From Gammaproteobacteria bacterium (GTDB lineage Bacteria; Pseudomonadota; Gammaproteobacteria; Arenicellales; Poriferihabitantaceae), in the NCBI GenBank assembly GCA_009841725.1, contig VYGS01000024.1, positions 1 to 51,226 of the forward strand: a stretch of 51,226 bases of DNA. The letters run 5' to 3'. The notes beneath the pieces were generated by a model, which searched no databases, was not told the origin of the DNA, and worked only from the letters and a program-made list of their open reading frames with translations. Of this stretch, positions 24,746 through 34,483 are shown piece after piece (positions within the stretch are counted from its first letter, which is position 1; every line of letters starts with the position of its first letter). A program made the position numbers and the translations under genes.

Positions 24746-25528
24746 CTATAGCCGTTTCGGTAGCGGCATCCGGTACAGGGAGCCGAGGCCGTCAGGCCGG
24801 TGCTCCAGCCCGGCCAGTCTCAGGGCATGCCAGGCCATCGCGTGGTTTGAAGTGGTGACAGGAAGCCGGATATCGGTTTCCAGCCGTTCGCAAAATTCCA
24901 CCAGCCTGACGGAGGTGCAGGATACGAACACCGCATCCACATCGGCCTTGTCCAGGATTCGGTGGACGGCGTCCATGACCGACTGCGCAGAGATTCGGGA
25001 AACCACGGAATCCAGCCCCTCATTGAACGAGCCGAATACCGGCACCTCGTAACCCCGGTTGCGGATGTATTCAGCGACGATGGCGTTGACCTCCTTTACA
25101 TAGGGAGTGAGCAGTCCGATCCGCGTTGCCCCGAATGCCGTGAAGGCAGCGAAGGCGGCGGTGATCGGTGTTGTACACCGGGCCCGGGGCTTGGAGCTTC
25201 GGATCAATTCGAAAACCCGATCTTCGGTGATCGCCGTGCTGGCGGACGTGCATCCGTAGGCGACGACGTCGATGTCACTGCCCGGGGTCAGCAGCGCGGA
25301 GCATTCGGCGATCCGGTGCTCCATGTCACGAAGGCTGTCCGGAGTGACCCGGTCGACATTGGAGATGCGGCTGTGATGCAGGCGGATCGGCGGAAATTTC
25401 TGGGAGATCAGCCGGAATTCGTCTTCGATCGTGTGGTCGGAGGCGAGGACGATCAGTCCGATGCTGGGTCGGTGATCGAATTCCGGATCGGTTTCAAACG
25501 GAATGTTGTCGATATGAAGGGTATCCAT
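24746..25528 (-). CDS. Asp/Glu racemase superfamily protein (maleate isomerase / AMDase-like)
   Basis: About 260 residues. It carries the two cysteine loops of the maleate cis-trans isomerase / arylmalonate decarboxylase branch: YGCTSAS in the first half and SCTSVR in the second. RIGLLTPYVKEVN precedes the second domain. EutA-type ectoine-use proteins and hydantoin racemases are related, so isomerase, racemase or decarboxylase chemistry is possible. ATG 25528 is preferred over the track start 25591, because the predicted promoter (TACAAT at 25579-25574) lies between them. It is not part of the liu operon: a 252-base gap separates it from DUF2889. Confidence 0.82.
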   Translation of the reverse strand: MDTLHIDNIPFETDPEFDHRPSIGLIVLASDHTIEDEFRLISQKFPPIRLHHSRISNVDRVTPDSLRDMEHRIAECSALLTPGSDIDVVAYGCTSASTAITEDRVFELIRSSKPRARCTTPITAAFAAFTAFGATRIGLLTPYVKEVNAIVAEYIRNRGYEVPVFGSFNEGLDSVVSRISAQSVMDAVHRILDKADVDAVFVSCTSVRLVEFCERLETDIRLPVTTSNHAMAWHALRLAGLEHRPDGLGSLYRMPLPKRL

Positions 25529-25573
25529 GGTCTGGGCTCGGGCTTCCCGTGATCGCCTTGGTTGATGCGGCTT

Positions 25574-25658
25574 ATTGTATCCAATTGACACGACCGGTTG
25601 ACAAATCCGTCAGGTGTCCGCAAACCGGCGCGAAGCGAGCAGACAGTACGACCGGTCG
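25574..25658 (-). promoter_or_regulatory. Promoter of the racemase-family gene with repeated CGACCGGT
   Basis: On the minus strand TTGTCA (25604-25599), a 19-base spacer and TACAAT (25579-25574). The plus strand shows CGACCGGT twice: in the spacer at about 25591 and as the perfect palindrome CGACCGGTCG at 25649-25658. A regulator site is possible, but the evidence is thin. Confidence 0.4.
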
Positions 25659-25780
25659 AAATAACGGTTCCCGATTTCTGTTTCGACGGGGTCGCACGGA
25701 GGGGAGGGTAGCGAGCGTGGCCGGGCACGCATCAGACGGATTCCGAGTCGGTCGAACCCGACCGGAAACGGGGATGCGGG

Positions 25781-26350
25781 TCAAGAGTCCCCGGGATTGC
25801 TCTCGTGGAATTCGGGCCACATGATCTTGACGACGGCACTGTCTCTTGCCAAGGACCTGCATTGGTCCAGGATGGCCGGTGCGCCTCGCTTTGGTTGGCT
25901 CTTTTCTCTTTCCTCGATCGCCCAGTGCATGGTCTGATAGGCGGTGGTTGACAGGGGGCCGAGCAATTCCATGACGTGGGTGCAGCTTTCAGTCCGGGCG
26001 ATCCGATCCCGGGCCTCGCGCATCCATCCGCCTCCGATCTTGAGCCCGACGAGCCGGCTCATGGCCTTGCTTGCGCTTCTGCAAAGCGAGAACGGTGTGG
26101 ACGGCATGGCGACATCCACATCCTGTATCACCATGTCCAGATCGAGAGTCAGGCGGACCGTCATCTCGTGGATGGCGTCGCCTGGCCGGATCTCGCCCCG
26201 TTCATGATTCGAGATACCGTAGGTCTTGTGATCGACAAGCGTGGCCTCGATATCCCACAATCCGTCGTCCCGCTCGTATCCCAGGCACTGGATAGACCGT
26301 GTATGCAAATGTTTCCGGTCGGCTGGAGGCAGTCGATTCATTCGCTTCAT
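25781..26350 (-). CDS. DUF2889 family protein
   Basis: A 189-residue protein of the DUF2889 family (PF11136), function unknown. The typical parts are HTRSIQCLGYERDDGLWDIE, LVDHKTYGISNHERGEIRPG, MTVRLTLD and the C-terminal cysteines around TESCTHVMELLGPLSTTAYQ. ATG 26350 overlaps the PaaI stop by four bases, so it is translationally coupled; the track start at 26512 lies far inside that gene. DUF2889 genes are often seen among acyl-CoA and aromatic degradation genes, which fits its place as the last gene of the liu operon. It has no membrane or signal segment. Confidence 0.85.
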   Translation of the reverse strand: MKRMNRLPPADRKHLHTRSIQCLGYERDDGLWDIEATLVDHKTYGISNHERGEIRPGDAIHEMTVRLTLDLDMVIQDVDVAMPSTPFSLCRSASKAMSRLVGLKIGGGWMREARDRIARTESCTHVMELLGPLSTTAYQTMHWAIEEREKSQPKRGAPAILDQCRSLARDSAVVKIMWPEFHESNPGDS

Positions 26351-26760
26351 TTCGGATACAGGATGATCTGGGTGCAGCGGAATTCGGCGATCTTTCTGCC
26401 ACCGGCCTTCTCGAACACGGTTGCATCCCAGACCTGGGTGGTTTTGCCCTGATGGAGGCGCTTCGCCCGGCAACTCAGGATTCCGTCGCCGGCAGCACGG
26501 ATAAAATTGCACTTGAGCTCGATCGTGGTAAACCCTTCCGCCCCGTCCGGAAGATTCGCATAGGTGCCGTATCCGGCGGCGGTATCCGCCAAGGCCACGA
26601 CACTCCCTCCGTGGACGGAGCCCAGAAGATTGAGGTGATCGGGTCTTATCGGCATCTCGAGAACGGCATGATCCCTGCCGATCTCGACCGGCTGGATGTC
26701 GAGTGATCCCGGCAGATTGGCCCGGTCGACGGCCCTGAAAAAGTCGGGTGTCCGTTCCAT
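26347..26760 (-). CDS. PaaI-type hotdog-fold thioesterase
   Basis: A 137-residue acyl-CoA thioesterase of the PaaI/4HBT group. The active-site block is HLNLLGSVHGGSVVALADTAAGYG, with strand TTIELKCNFIRAA following. Such enzymes free CoA from stalled or toxic acyl-CoA intermediates. It lies 3 bases after the HAD gene and overlaps DUF2889, inside the liu operon, so a safety role for methylcrotonyl- or methylglutaconyl-type CoA esters is a reasonable inference. A second thioesterase of similar length is at 34674. Confidence 0.88.
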   Translation of the reverse strand: MERTPDFFRAVDRANLPGSLDIQPVEIGRDHAVLEMPIRPDHLNLLGSVHGGSVVALADTAAGYGTYANLPDGAEGFTTIELKCNFIRAAGDGILSCRAKRLHQGKTTQVWDATVFEKAGGRKIAEFRCTQIILYPK

Positions 26761-26763
26761 GGC

Positions 26764-27435
26764 TCAGACTCCGATGACTTCGACAATGCGTTCCAGGGAA
26801 TCGAGCACGGCCGTCGGCCGGAATTCCCAGGGATCGAGGACGAGCCGGTCGTCGCGCCGGATCCAGATCGTATTCATTCCCATCGCCGCGGCGCCGATCA
26901 CGTCGAAACCGTTGCTCGATACCAGCCAGGCATTGCCCGGGCCGCAGCCGGTGCTGTCCATGAAATGCCGGTAGGTCTGCGGCGAAGGCTTGAAGGTCCC
27001 GACGGTGTCGACACTCACGGTGTCCCCGAAGTAGTCCCGGATGCCGGCGTTCACCAGCACCCGGTCGACGGCGTGCAGCTGTCCGTTGGAGAACGCGTGC
27101 ATGGCCTGGCCCGTGGCCTTGACCGCTTCCAGCCCGGCAACGGCATCGGGGAAGGCCGGCAACGTGCCGTAGGCGGTGATGAGTTCCTCCTTCTGTGTCT
27201 CCGTCAGGGAATGGCCAAGCGATCTCGCGGTGTGTTCCAGGGCGTCCCGGGTGCAGATGCCGAAATTCCTGTAGCGGCCCATCAGTCCGCGCCGGAAAGT
27301 GTACTCCAGCTGTTTTTCCCGCCAGGCCATGGAGAAGCGGGGCGCGGATTCCCCGATCATGGTCTCGAGCAGCGTGATCACGCCGTGCGTATCGATCAGT
27401 GTCCCGTATACATCGAATCCCAGAACCTGTTTCAT
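26764..27435 (-). CDS. HAD-family hydrolase, haloacid dehalogenase type II
   Basis: A 223-residue HAD protein of the L-2-haloacid dehalogenase branch. The nucleophile is Asp8 in GFDVYGTLID, and the branch-specific MAWREKQLEYTFRRGLMGRY, FSNGQ, TFKPSPQTY and WLVSSNGFDVIGA follow. The residues required for dehalogenation appear to be present, but a role on halogenated substrates is not shown. ATG 27435 begins one base after the HMG-CoA lyase stop; the track start at 27468 is upstream of the GGGAA site. Its place in a leucine operon is unusual and may reflect a phosphatase or a moonlighting step. Confidence 0.87.
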   Translation of the reverse strand: MKQVLGFDVYGTLIDTHGVITLLETMIGESAPRFSMAWREKQLEYTFRRGLMGRYRNFGICTRDALEHTARSLGHSLTETQKEELITAYGTLPAFPDAVAGLEAVKATGQAMHAFSNGQLHAVDRVLVNAGIRDYFGDTVSVDTVGTFKPSPQTYRHFMDSTGCGPGNAWLVSSNGFDVIGAAAMGMNTIWIRRDDRLVLDPWEFRPTAVLDSLERIVEVIGV

Positions 27436-27436
27436 G

Positions 27437-28345
27437 TCAATTTCCCGAAGATTTGGATTGTCTGGCAAGGCTTACCCGGGACATCACCGGACGGTCGAGC
27501 AGGGCGCAGACGGTTCGGCCTGCGGTGATCAGAAGGTCCAGGTCGATGCCGTGGCGGATGCCCATTCCGTCAAGCATGTAGACCACGTCCTCGGTGGCCA
27601 CGTTGCCGCTTGCTCCGCGCGCATACGGACAGCCGCCCAGACCGGCGACGGACGAGTCTATCACTGAAACTCCGATCTGCAGCGCGATCAGGATGTTCGA
27701 CAGCGCCTGCCCGTAGGTATCATGAAAATGCACGGCGAGATTGTCAAGGGGAATCGCGGATGCCACGGTCTCGATCAGCGCCAGGGTCGCATTCGGGGTT
27801 CCGGTGCCGATCGTGTCGCCGAGGGATATTTCATAACATCCCATGTCCGAAAGGCGCTTCGCGACCTCCAGCACGCTGCCGGGCGGCACGGCACCCTCGT
27901 ACGGACAGCCGAGCACGCAGGAGATGTACCCTCTTGTCCTGATGCCACGGGACGAGGCCTTCTCCGCCACGGCCGAGAAGCGCTCGAGGCTCTGCTCGAT
28001 GCTGCAATTGATGTTTCGCAGGCTGAACGTTTCCGAGGCCGCCGCGAACACCGCGATTTCCCGGGCACCGGCATCCAGGGCGTTCTCGAGGCCGCGCATG
28101 TTGGGAACGAGGACGGGATAGCCGATTCCGGCATTATGGTCCAGCCGGGCCAGAACGCGGTCCGTTTCCGCCATCTGGGGAACGCGGTCCGCTCGGACGA
28201 AGCTGCCTGCCTCGATGTGCCTGAGGCCGCATTGTGCGAGATCGCGGATGAGGGCAACGCGGTCCGGAACCCCGAGAGCGGTCGGTTCATTCTGCAACCC
28301 GTCCCGGGGGCCGACCTCGACAATTCTGACCGACTCGGGGATCAT
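27437..28345 (-). CDS. liuE: Hydroxymethylglutaryl-CoA lyase
   Basis: The last step of leucine breakdown: HMG-CoA is cleaved to acetyl-CoA and acetoacetate. 302 residues, TIM-barrel. The motifs are EVGPRDGLQNE at the N terminus, GYISCVLGCPYEG, the metal-binding VHFHDTYGQALSN and the family signature VAGLGGCPYARGASGNVATED with the catalytic Cys. ATG 28345 overlaps the methylcrotonyl-CoA carboxylase alpha stop (ATGA); the track start at 28705 lies within that gene. In the cytoplasm it works with liuA, B, D and the distant liuC. Confidence 0.95.
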   Translation of the reverse strand: MIPESVRIVEVGPRDGLQNEPTALGVPDRVALIRDLAQCGLRHIEAGSFVRADRVPQMAETDRVLARLDHNAGIGYPVLVPNMRGLENALDAGAREIAVFAAASETFSLRNINCSIEQSLERFSAVAEKASSRGIRTRGYISCVLGCPYEGAVPPGSVLEVAKRLSDMGCYEISLGDTIGTGTPNATLALIETVASAIPLDNLAVHFHDTYGQALSNILIALQIGVSVIDSSVAGLGGCPYARGASGNVATEDVVYMLDGMGIRHGIDLDLLITAGRTVCALLDRPVMSRVSLARQSKSSGN

Positions 28346-30333
28346 GCTGCCTCGATCAGTACCAGTGGCGTGTTCTCCGTGACGGAGTCGCCGGGGTTGC
28401 AGTGGACCGCTTTCACGGTTCCGGCCGCCGGGGCCAGAATCTCGTGCTCCATTTTCATGGCCTCGACGCACAGGAGTCGGTCTCCCTGCCTGACGGTCCG
28501 GCCCGGCTGAACCTGCACCTCGATCACGGTGCCGGGCATCGGGGAAAACACGGTGCCGCCCGCTCCCGGTCCGTCCCGCTCCGGCCGAGAACTGTCGATC
28601 AGACCGATCCGGTGGTGCCGGCCTTCCATATGGATGAAGACGGCGGTGCTCGTGTTCGCGGCCGATATCCGGGCCCGGTGGCCCGGCCCCGCCACTTCCA
28701 TGCATCCGTTGTCGGCAATCCGCGCGGTCAGGATCACGCCGTCCTCGAACTCGAATCTTCCCTCGTCGAACGTGAAATCGAGATCGTGTCGTTCATTGTC
28801 CATCGCGCATTCGAAGCGATATCGTCGGGGTGGCTGGGTGAACAGGCGGCCGGGAGCCAGCCAGGGCGTGTACCGGTCCGCCTCCCGTGCCTGACGCTCG
28901 CGCTGCGTTTTCAGATCGCCCAGAAACATCCAGGCGCAGGCGCAATGGACGGCAAGAGGATATTGCGGGGCTTGTGCCAGGATATCGTCCAGATGCCGGG
29001 TCAGGTATTGCGTGTCGTAGCGGCCCTTGACAAGATCGGGCAATTCGAGAGTCGACTGCAGGAACCCGGTGTTCGTGGGCACGCCCAGGATCCGGTAGCG
29101 TCGAAGGGCATCGGCCAGCTTCCGGCGGGCGCCGTCGCGGTCCTTGTCCCAGGCGATCAGCTTCGAGATCATCGGGTCGTAGTGCGGGGTGATCCGGCTG
29201 CCCCGGTCGATTCCGGTGTCGACCCGGATCCGTCCGCCCGGGTCGGCATCGGCAGGATGGTCGATCAGCAGGATGTCACCGGTTGCAGGCAGAAAACCCC
29301 TGCCGGGATTTTCAGCGTATATTCGCGCTTCGATGGCATGGCCGTTCAGCCGGATGTCCTCCTGGGAACACGGAAGCGGTTCCCCGCAGGCGACCCGCAA
29401 CTGCCACTCGACCAGATCCAGTCCGGTTACCATTTCCGTGACCGGGTGCTCGACCTGCAGTCGCGTGTTCATTTCGAGGAAGTAGAAACGGTCCGAATCG
29501 ACCAGAAACTCGATCGTGCCCGCACCGACGTAGTCGATGGCCCGGGTACAGTCGACCGCGGCCCGAGTCATCGAGTTGCGGAGCCTTTCGGACATTCCCG
29601 GAGCCGGGGATTCCTCGATGACCTTCTGATAGCGTCTTTGCATGGAGCAGTCGCGCTCGAACAGGTGGACGGCATTGCCGTGGCTGTCGGAGAAAATCTG
29701 GATCTCGATGTGGCGCGCTGTCGGCATGTACTTTTCAATCAGCACCCGGTCGTCTCCGAACGCGGAGAGGCTTTCCCGTTTTACCGATTCAAGGGACGGA
29801 AGGAAGTCGCCGGACGATGCGACAACCCGCATGCCCTTTCCGCCGCCGCCTGCGGTCGCCTTGATCAGGACCGGGTAGCCTGCCGCTTCGGCATGACGAA
29901 GCAGGGCTTCCGGGTCCTGATCTTCCCCGTCGTATCCGGGAAGCACCGGGACGCCGGCGTCCTGCGCCGCGGAGCGCGCACTGTCCTTCGAGCCCATGAT
30001 GCGTATCGCCTCGGGCCCGGGACCGATGAACACCAGCCCGGCAGCCCGGCAGCGGTCGGCGAATTCAGCGTTCTCGGACAGGAAGCCGTACCCCGGATGG
30101 ATCGCTTCGGCGCCGGATTCGCTGGCCGCCGAAATGATCTTGTCGATGTCCAGATAGCTTTCGGTCGGCGTTGCGCCCCCGAGAGGGATGGCCGAGTCGC
30201 AGGTCCGGGTAAAGAGCGCATTGTGGTCGGGATCCGAATAGACCGACACGGTCAAGACGCCGAGGCGTCGGGCGGTACGGGCGATTCGGCAGGCGATCTC
30301 GCCCCGGTTGGCGATGAGGATTTTTTCGAACAC
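28342..30333 (-). CDS. liuD: Methylcrotonyl-CoA carboxylase, biotin-containing alpha subunit
   Basis: Carries biotin and the biotin carboxylase of the enzyme that turns 3-methylcrotonyl-CoA into 3-methylglutaconyl-CoA. About 663 residues: biotin carboxylase N domain (EKILIANRGEIACRI), ATP-grasp (TAGGGGKGMR), the EMNTRLQVEHPVTE block, a middle domain, and the C-terminal biotinyl domain with EAMKMEHEI, whose Lys is biotinylated. The start is GTG 30333, eight bases after the beta-subunit stop. The track start at 30456 lies within the previous gene. The position next to the beta subunit and HMG-CoA lyase separates it from propionyl- or acetyl-CoA carboxylase. Confidence 0.93.
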   Translation of the reverse strand: MFEKILIANRGEIACRIARTARRLGVLTVSVYSDPDHNALFTRTCDSAIPLGGATPTESYLDIDKIISAASESGAEAIHPGYGFLSENAEFADRCRAAGLVFIGPGPEAIRIMGSKDSARSAAQDAGVPVLPGYDGEDQDPEALLRHAEAAGYPVLIKATAGGGGKGMRVVASSGDFLPSLESVKRESLSAFGDDRVLIEKYMPTARHIEIQIFSDSHGNAVHLFERDCSMQRRYQKVIEESPAPGMSERLRNSMTRAAVDCTRAIDYVGAGTIEFLVDSDRFYFLEMNTRLQVEHPVTEMVTGLDLVEWQLRVACGEPLPCSQEDIRLNGHAIEARIYAENPGRGFLPATGDILLIDHPADADPGGRIRVDTGIDRGSRITPHYDPMISKLIAWDKDRDGARRKLADALRRYRILGVPTNTGFLQSTLELPDLVKGRYDTQYLTRHLDDILAQAPQYPLAVHCACAWMFLGDLKTQRERQAREADRYTPWLAPGRLFTQPPRRYRFECAMDNERHDLDFTFDEGRFEFEDGVILTARIADNGCMEVAGPGHRARISAANTSTAVFIHMEGRHHRIGLIDSSRPERDGPGAGGTVFSPMPGTVIEVQVQPGRTVRQGDRLLCVEAMKMEHEILAPAAGTVKAVHCNPGDSVTENTPLVLIEAA

Positions 30334-30341
30334 GGCGGCCG

Positions 30342-31949
30342 CTACATTCTGAATATCCCGAAGCGGGTTTCGGGTATCGGCGCATTCAGGGCGGCGGAGA
30401 TGCCGAGCGCCAGGACCCGGCGGGTGTCGCGGGGATCGATGATGCCGTCGTCCCACAGCCTGGCGCTGGCGTAATAGGGATGGCCCTGGGTTTCGTACTG
30501 CTCCCGTATCGGTTGCCTGAATGCATCCTGTTCGGATTCGGACCAGGTTTCACCCCGGGCCTGCTTGGCATCAAGCCGAATCTGTGTCAGCACGTTCGAG
30601 GCCTGCTCGCCGCCCATCACCGAAATCCGGGCATTCGGCCACATCCACAGAAACCGCGCCCCGAAGGCCCGTCCGCACATGGCGTAGTTGCCGGCGCCGA
30701 AACTGCCGCCGATCACCACGGTGAATTTGGGAACCCGGGCGCAGGAGACGGCGGCGACCATCTTCGCGCCGTCCTTGGCGATACCGCCCGACTCGTACTT
30801 CCTGCCAACCATGAATCCGGTGATATTCTGCAGGAAGATCAGGGGGATCTTTCTCTGGCAGCACAATTCGATGAAGTGAGTGCCTTTCAGGGCCGATTCG
30901 GAAAACAGGATGCCGTTGTTGGCGACGATTCCGACCGGATACCCGTGCAGGCGGGCAAAGCCGCACACCAGGGTGGTTCCGTATCCGGCCTTGAACTCGT
31001 CGAAATCGCTGGCGTCGACGATGCGGGCGATCACCTCCCGGATGTCGAACGGCTTGCGGGAATCCTCGGGCACGATGCCCAGCAGTTCGCCTGACGGGTA
31101 GGCCGGCTCCCGGGGAGGCTCGAACGACAGGTCCGGCGACTTGCTTCGGCGCATGTTGGCGATGACTCGGCGGGCAAGCTCCAGCGCGTGCCGGTCGTTT
31201 TCGGCGACATGATCGACCACGCCGGAGACGGTTGCATGGACCTGCGCTCCGCCCAGCTCTTCGGCGGTCACCTCCTCACCGGTGGCCGCCTTGACGAGGG
31301 GAGGGCCGCCCAGGAAGATCGTGCCCTGATTGCGGACGATGATACTTTCGTCGCACATGGCGGGAATGTAGGCGCCTCCGGCCGTGCAGCTACCCATCGT
31401 GACCGCGACCTGGGGGATGCCTGCCGCGGACAGGTTCGCCTGGTTGTAGAAAATCCTGCCGAAATGATCCCGGTCCGGGAACACCTCGTCCTGCAGGGGA
31501 AGGAAGGCGCCGCCCGAGTCCACCAGATAGACGCAGGGCAGGCGGTTTTCCAGCGCGATGTCCTGCGCCCTGAGATGCTTCTTGACGGTGATGGGGTAAT
31601 AGGTGCCCCCCTTGACCGTGGCATCGTTGGCGACAATCATGCATTCGAGGCCGCAGATGCGGCCGATACCGGTGACGATGCCGCCTGCAGCCACTTCGCC
31701 GCCGTACATGTCCCAGCCGGCGAACGGGGACAGTTCCAGGAATTCGGTATCCGGATCAATGAGCGCGCTGATCCGATCCCGGACCAGCAGCTTGCCGCGC
31801 TCGGTGTGCTTTCGCCGCGCTGATTCACTGCCGCCGTGCATGATGCCGCTCAGGCAGTCGTGAAAATCGCCCACCCTGGCCTGCATGGCCCGGACGTTGG
31901 CAAGAAATTCCCCGGAGGCGGCCTGGAGGTTGCTGCGAATGACGGCCAT
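30342..31949 (-). CDS. liuB: Methylcrotonyl-CoA carboxylase, carboxyltransferase beta subunit
   Basis: Transfers the carboxyl group from biotin to 3-methylcrotonyl-CoA; it forms a large complex with the alpha subunit. 535 residues, the usual length for MCC beta. Two crotonase-like halves are visible: [17 protein letters not shown] and [15 protein letters not shown] in the first, [20 protein letters not shown] and [18 protein letters not shown] in the second. ATG 31949 follows a GGGAA site; the track start at 32024 is inside the thiolase gene. The gene lies 16 bases after the thiolase gene in the transcript. Confidence 0.93.
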   Translation of the reverse strand: MAVIRSNLQAASGEFLANVRAMQARVGDFHDCLSGIMHGGSESARRKHTERGKLLVRDRISALIDPDTEFLELSPFAGWDMYGGEVAAGGIVTGIGRICGLECMIVANDATVKGGTYYPITVKKHLRAQDIALENRLPCVYLVDSGGAFLPLQDEVFPDRDHFGRIFYNQANLSAAGIPQVAVTMGSCTAGGAYIPAMCDESIIVRNQGTIFLGGPPLVKAATGEEVTAEELGGAQVHATVSGVVDHVAENDRHALELARRVIANMRRSKSPDLSFEPPREPAYPSGELLGIVPEDSRKPFDIREVIARIVDASDFDEFKAGYGTTLVCGFARLHGYPVGIVANNGILFSESALKGTHFIELCCQRKIPLIFLQNITGFMVGRKYESGGIAKDGAKMVAAVSCARVPKFTVVIGGSFGAGNYAMCGRAFGARFLWMWPNARISVMGGEQASNVLTQIRLDAKQARGETWSESEQDAFRQPIREQYETQGHPYYASARLWDDGIIDPRDTRRVLALGISAALNAPIPETRFGIFRM

Positions 31950-31965
31950 GGATTCCCGATCCCGC

Positions 31966-33153
31966 TCAGCAGCGTTCCACGGCCATCGCGGTGGCCTCGC
32001 CGCCCCCGATACACAGCGAGACAACGCCTTTCTTGAACGAGTGGTCTTCCAGCGCCGAGATCAGGGTGGTGAGAATGCGGGCCCCGGAAGCGCCGATCGG
32101 ATGACCGAGTGCGCAGGCGCCGCCGCGAATGTTCATCCTGTCCGCTTCGATGCCGAGCTCCTCCATGGCCGCCATGGTCACGACCGCGAAGGCTTCGTTG
32201 ACCTCGAACAGGTCGACATCCCCGATCGACCAGCCCGCCCGTTCCAGAACACTCCGGATTGCCCCCACGGGGGCGGTCGTGAACCAGGATGGATCCTGTG
32301 CATGGGTTGCGTGGGAGACGATGCGGGCCAGGGGGTCGAGCCCCTTGGCGACGGCCGTCGACTCGAGCATCAGCAACAGGGCGGAAGCTCCGTCGGAAAT
32401 CGAGCTCGAATTGGCGGGGGTGACCGTGCCGTTCTGGCGGAAAGCGGGCTTGAGGTGCGGGATCCGGTCGATGTTGGCGGCAAATGGCTGCTCGTCCTTG
32501 TCCACGACGGTTTCTCCCTTGCGCGTGCGCACGGTCACGGGCGCGATCTCGCCGTCGAACAGACCGTTGTCGCTGGCGGACCGGGCCCGTTCAAGGGACC
32601 GGATCGCAAACTCGTCCTGCTTCTCGCGCGTGAAGCCGTACCGGTCGGCGCAGAGTTCGGCAAAGCAGCCCATCAGCTGGCCTTTCTGGTAGGCGTCCTC
32701 GAGGCCGTCGTGAAACATGTGGTCAAGCACCTGTCCATGGCCCATTCGCAGGCCGGAGCGGGCCCTGGGCAGCAGATAGGGAGCGTTGGTCATGCTTTCC
32801 ATGCCGCCCGCGATCATGATCCGGTTGGTTCCGGCGATCAGCAGGTCGTGTGCCAGCATGACGGCCTTCATTCCCGAACCGCACATCTTGTTGATCGTGG
32901 TGCAGTTCGCCGACAGCGCCAGCCCGCCTCCGAGTGCTGCCTGCCGTGCGGGAGCCTGTCCCTGTCCGGCCATCAGCACGTTGCCCATGATGACTTCCTC
33001 GATCCGCTTGCTTGCAAGGCCGGACCGTCTGAGTGCGGCACGGATGGCAACGGCGCCGAGCTCACTGGCGCCGAGTTCGCCGAAGCAGCCCTGGAATCCG
33101 CCCATCGGAGTGCGGGCGCACGAGACGATGACGACCGGATCTTGACTCGACAT
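31966..33153 (-). CDS. Acetyl-CoA C-acetyltransferase (thiolase)
   Basis: A 395-residue thiolase, length and motifs of degradative acetoacetyl-CoA thiolases: nucleophile Cys91 in [37 protein letters not shown] and the C-terminal CIGGGEATA. It would split acetoacetyl-CoA to two acetyl-CoA, finishing leucine breakdown once acetoacetate is activated; no acetoacetate-activating enzyme is recognised in the window. The start ATG 33153 shares one base with the isovaleryl-CoA dehydrogenase stop (TGATG). The 684-residue track ORF starting at 34020 is a read-through of the wrong frame over the dehydrogenase gene. Confidence 0.93.
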   Translation of the reverse strand: MSSQDPVVIVSCARTPMGGFQGCFGELGASELGAVAIRAALRRSGLASKRIEEVIMGNVLMAGQGQAPARQAALGGGLALSANCTTINKMCGSGMKAVMLAHDLLIAGTNRIMIAGGMESMTNAPYLLPRARSGLRMGHGQVLDHMFHDGLEDAYQKGQLMGCFAELCADRYGFTREKQDEFAIRSLERARSASDNGLFDGEIAPVTVRTRKGETVVDKDEQPFAANIDRIPHLKPAFRQNGTVTPANSSSISDGASALLLMLESTAVAKGLDPLARIVSHATHAQDPSWFTTAPVGAIRSVLERAGWSIGDVDLFEVNEAFAVVTMAAMEELGIEADRMNIRGGACALGHPIGASGARILTTLISALEDHSFKKGVVSLCIGGGEATAMAVERC

Positions 33154-34313
33154 CACCGGCCTTCCTCGAAGAGTTCGCGACCGATCAGCATCCGGCGGAT
33201 TTCGGAGGTTCCGGCGCCGATCTCGTACAGCTTTGCGTCCCGCAGCAGCCGGCCCGTGGGGTATTCGTTGATGTATCCGTTTCCGCCGAGGGCCTGGATC
33301 GCCTCGAGGGCCATCCAGGTGGCCTTTTCGGCACAGTACAGGATCGATCCCGCCGCATCCTTGCGGGTGGTTTCGCCATGATCGCACGCCCTGGCGACCG
33401 CGTAGCCGTAGGCGCGGCAGGCGTTCATGGTGGAATACATATCCGCCAGCTTGCCCTGCATCATCTGGAAGGTTCCGATCGGCTGCCCGAACTGCTTGCG
33501 CTCGTGGACGTAGGGCACGACAATGTCCATGCAGCGCCGCATGATTCCAAGGGGCCCGCCGGACAGCACCGCCCGCTCGTAATCCAGCCCGCTCATCAGG
33601 ACCCCGACGCCTTCGTTCTCCCGGCCCAGCAGGTTCTCGGTCGGAACCTCGACGTTCTCGAATATCAACTCGCCCGTGTTGGAGCCGCGCATTCCGAGCT
33701 TGTCGAGCTTGATTCCGGAACGAAAGCCGAAATCCCGCTCCACGACAAAGGCCGATATGCCCCGGGAGCCGGCGTTGCGGTCGGTTTTCGCATACACGAC
33801 GACAATGTCGGCATCGGGGCCGTTGGTGATCCACATCTTGGTGCCGTTCAGCACGTAGACGTTTCCCTTGCGCTCCGCGTGCATCCTCAGGCTGACGATG
33901 TCCGAACCGGAGCCGGGTTCCGACATGGCCAGTGCCCCGACCTGCTCCCCGCTGATCAGGCCGGGCAGGTACTTTTCGATCTGCGCGTCGGTGCCGTTGC
34001 GCCGGATCTGGTTGACGCACAGATTCGAATGGGCGCCGTAGCTCAATCCGACAGACGCCGAGGCACGGCTGATTTCCTCCATGGCCACGACATGGGCCAG
34101 GTATCCCATTCCGGATCCTCCGAAGTTCTCGGGAACGGTGATGCCGAGCAGTCCCATGTCCCCGAATTTTTGCCAGAGATGGGAGGGGAATTCGTTGCTT
34201 CGGTCGATTTCGTCGGCGATCGGCAGGATCTCCTGTTCCGCGAAAGACCAGACGGACTGTCTGAGCAGATCGATGTCCTCGCCGAGATGATAGTTGAGCG
34301 AACTGTAATTCAT
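33153..34313 (-). CDS. liuA: Isovaleryl-CoA dehydrogenase
   Basis: A flavoprotein oxidising isovaleryl-CoA to 3-methylcrotonyl-CoA, passing electrons to ETF. 386 residues with the acyl-CoA dehydrogenase blocks [12 protein letters not shown] and [10 protein letters not shown]. The catalytic base fits the isovaleryl type: Glu246 in [11 protein letters not shown], where human IVD has Glu254, and not the C-terminal Glu of short- and medium-chain enzymes. ATG 34313 gives the family N terminus; the 788-residue track ORF from 35519 is an upstream extension without support. It is the first gene of an eight-gene operon and lies 44 bases below the TTACGT operator. Confidence 0.94.
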   Translation of the reverse strand: MNYSSLNYHLGEDIDLLRQSVWSFAEQEILPIADEIDRSNEFPSHLWQKFGDMGLLGITVPENFGGSGMGYLAHVVAMEEISRASASVGLSYGAHSNLCVNQIRRNGTDAQIEKYLPGLISGEQVGALAMSEPGSGSDIVSLRMHAERKGNVYVLNGTKMWITNGPDADIVVVYAKTDRNAGSRGISAFVVERDFGFRSGIKLDKLGMRGSNTGELIFENVEVPTENLLGRENEGVGVLMSGLDYERAVLSGGPLGIMRRCMDIVVPYVHERKQFGQPIGTFQMMQGKLADMYSTMNACRAYGYAVARACDHGETTRKDAAGSILYCAEKATWMALEAIQALGGNGYINEYPTGRLLRDAKLYEIGAGTSEIRRMLIGRELFEEGR

Positions 34314-34356
34314 GATCGGGTGAACGTGCCGGCGGCCGGCCCGGATTTGCAATGTC

Positions 34357-34388
34357 CTTACGTTAACGTAAACGTAAGATAATTTCAA
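34357..34388 (-). promoter_or_regulatory. LiuR-type operator and promoter of the liu operon
   Basis: TTACGTTAACGTAA (34358-34371) is a perfect 14-base palindrome, extended to 34378 by an overlapping second ACGTAAG half-site. On the minus strand a TTGAAA -35 box lies at 34388-34383, so the operator falls in the spacer and around a weak -10 (TAACGT, 17 bases on). A near-identical site lies at 50476-50489 beside the MerR gene. The shared sequence is seen; binding by that MerR protein is inferred. Confidence 0.7.
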
Positions 34389-34459
34389 TACGTCGGAATG
34401 TCGATTTGGCCTCATGCAACGATCCGCTGTCTGGACGACATCGGTCCTTGCAAAAGCCG

Positions 34460-34483
34460 GCGGGGATAACCGCGAATCCCCGC
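34460..34483. repeat. Perfect intergenic hairpin
   Basis: GCGGGGAT (34460-34467), an 8-base loop and ATCCCCGC (34476-34483). It is upstream of both flanking transcripts, so it is not a terminator of either. A binding site or a remnant element is possible. Confidence 0.4.

Noticed and set aside
28402-30474. 690-residue plus-strand ORF
   Set aside because: It is the antisense shadow of methylcrotonyl-CoA carboxylase alpha, whose motifs are complete on the minus strand.
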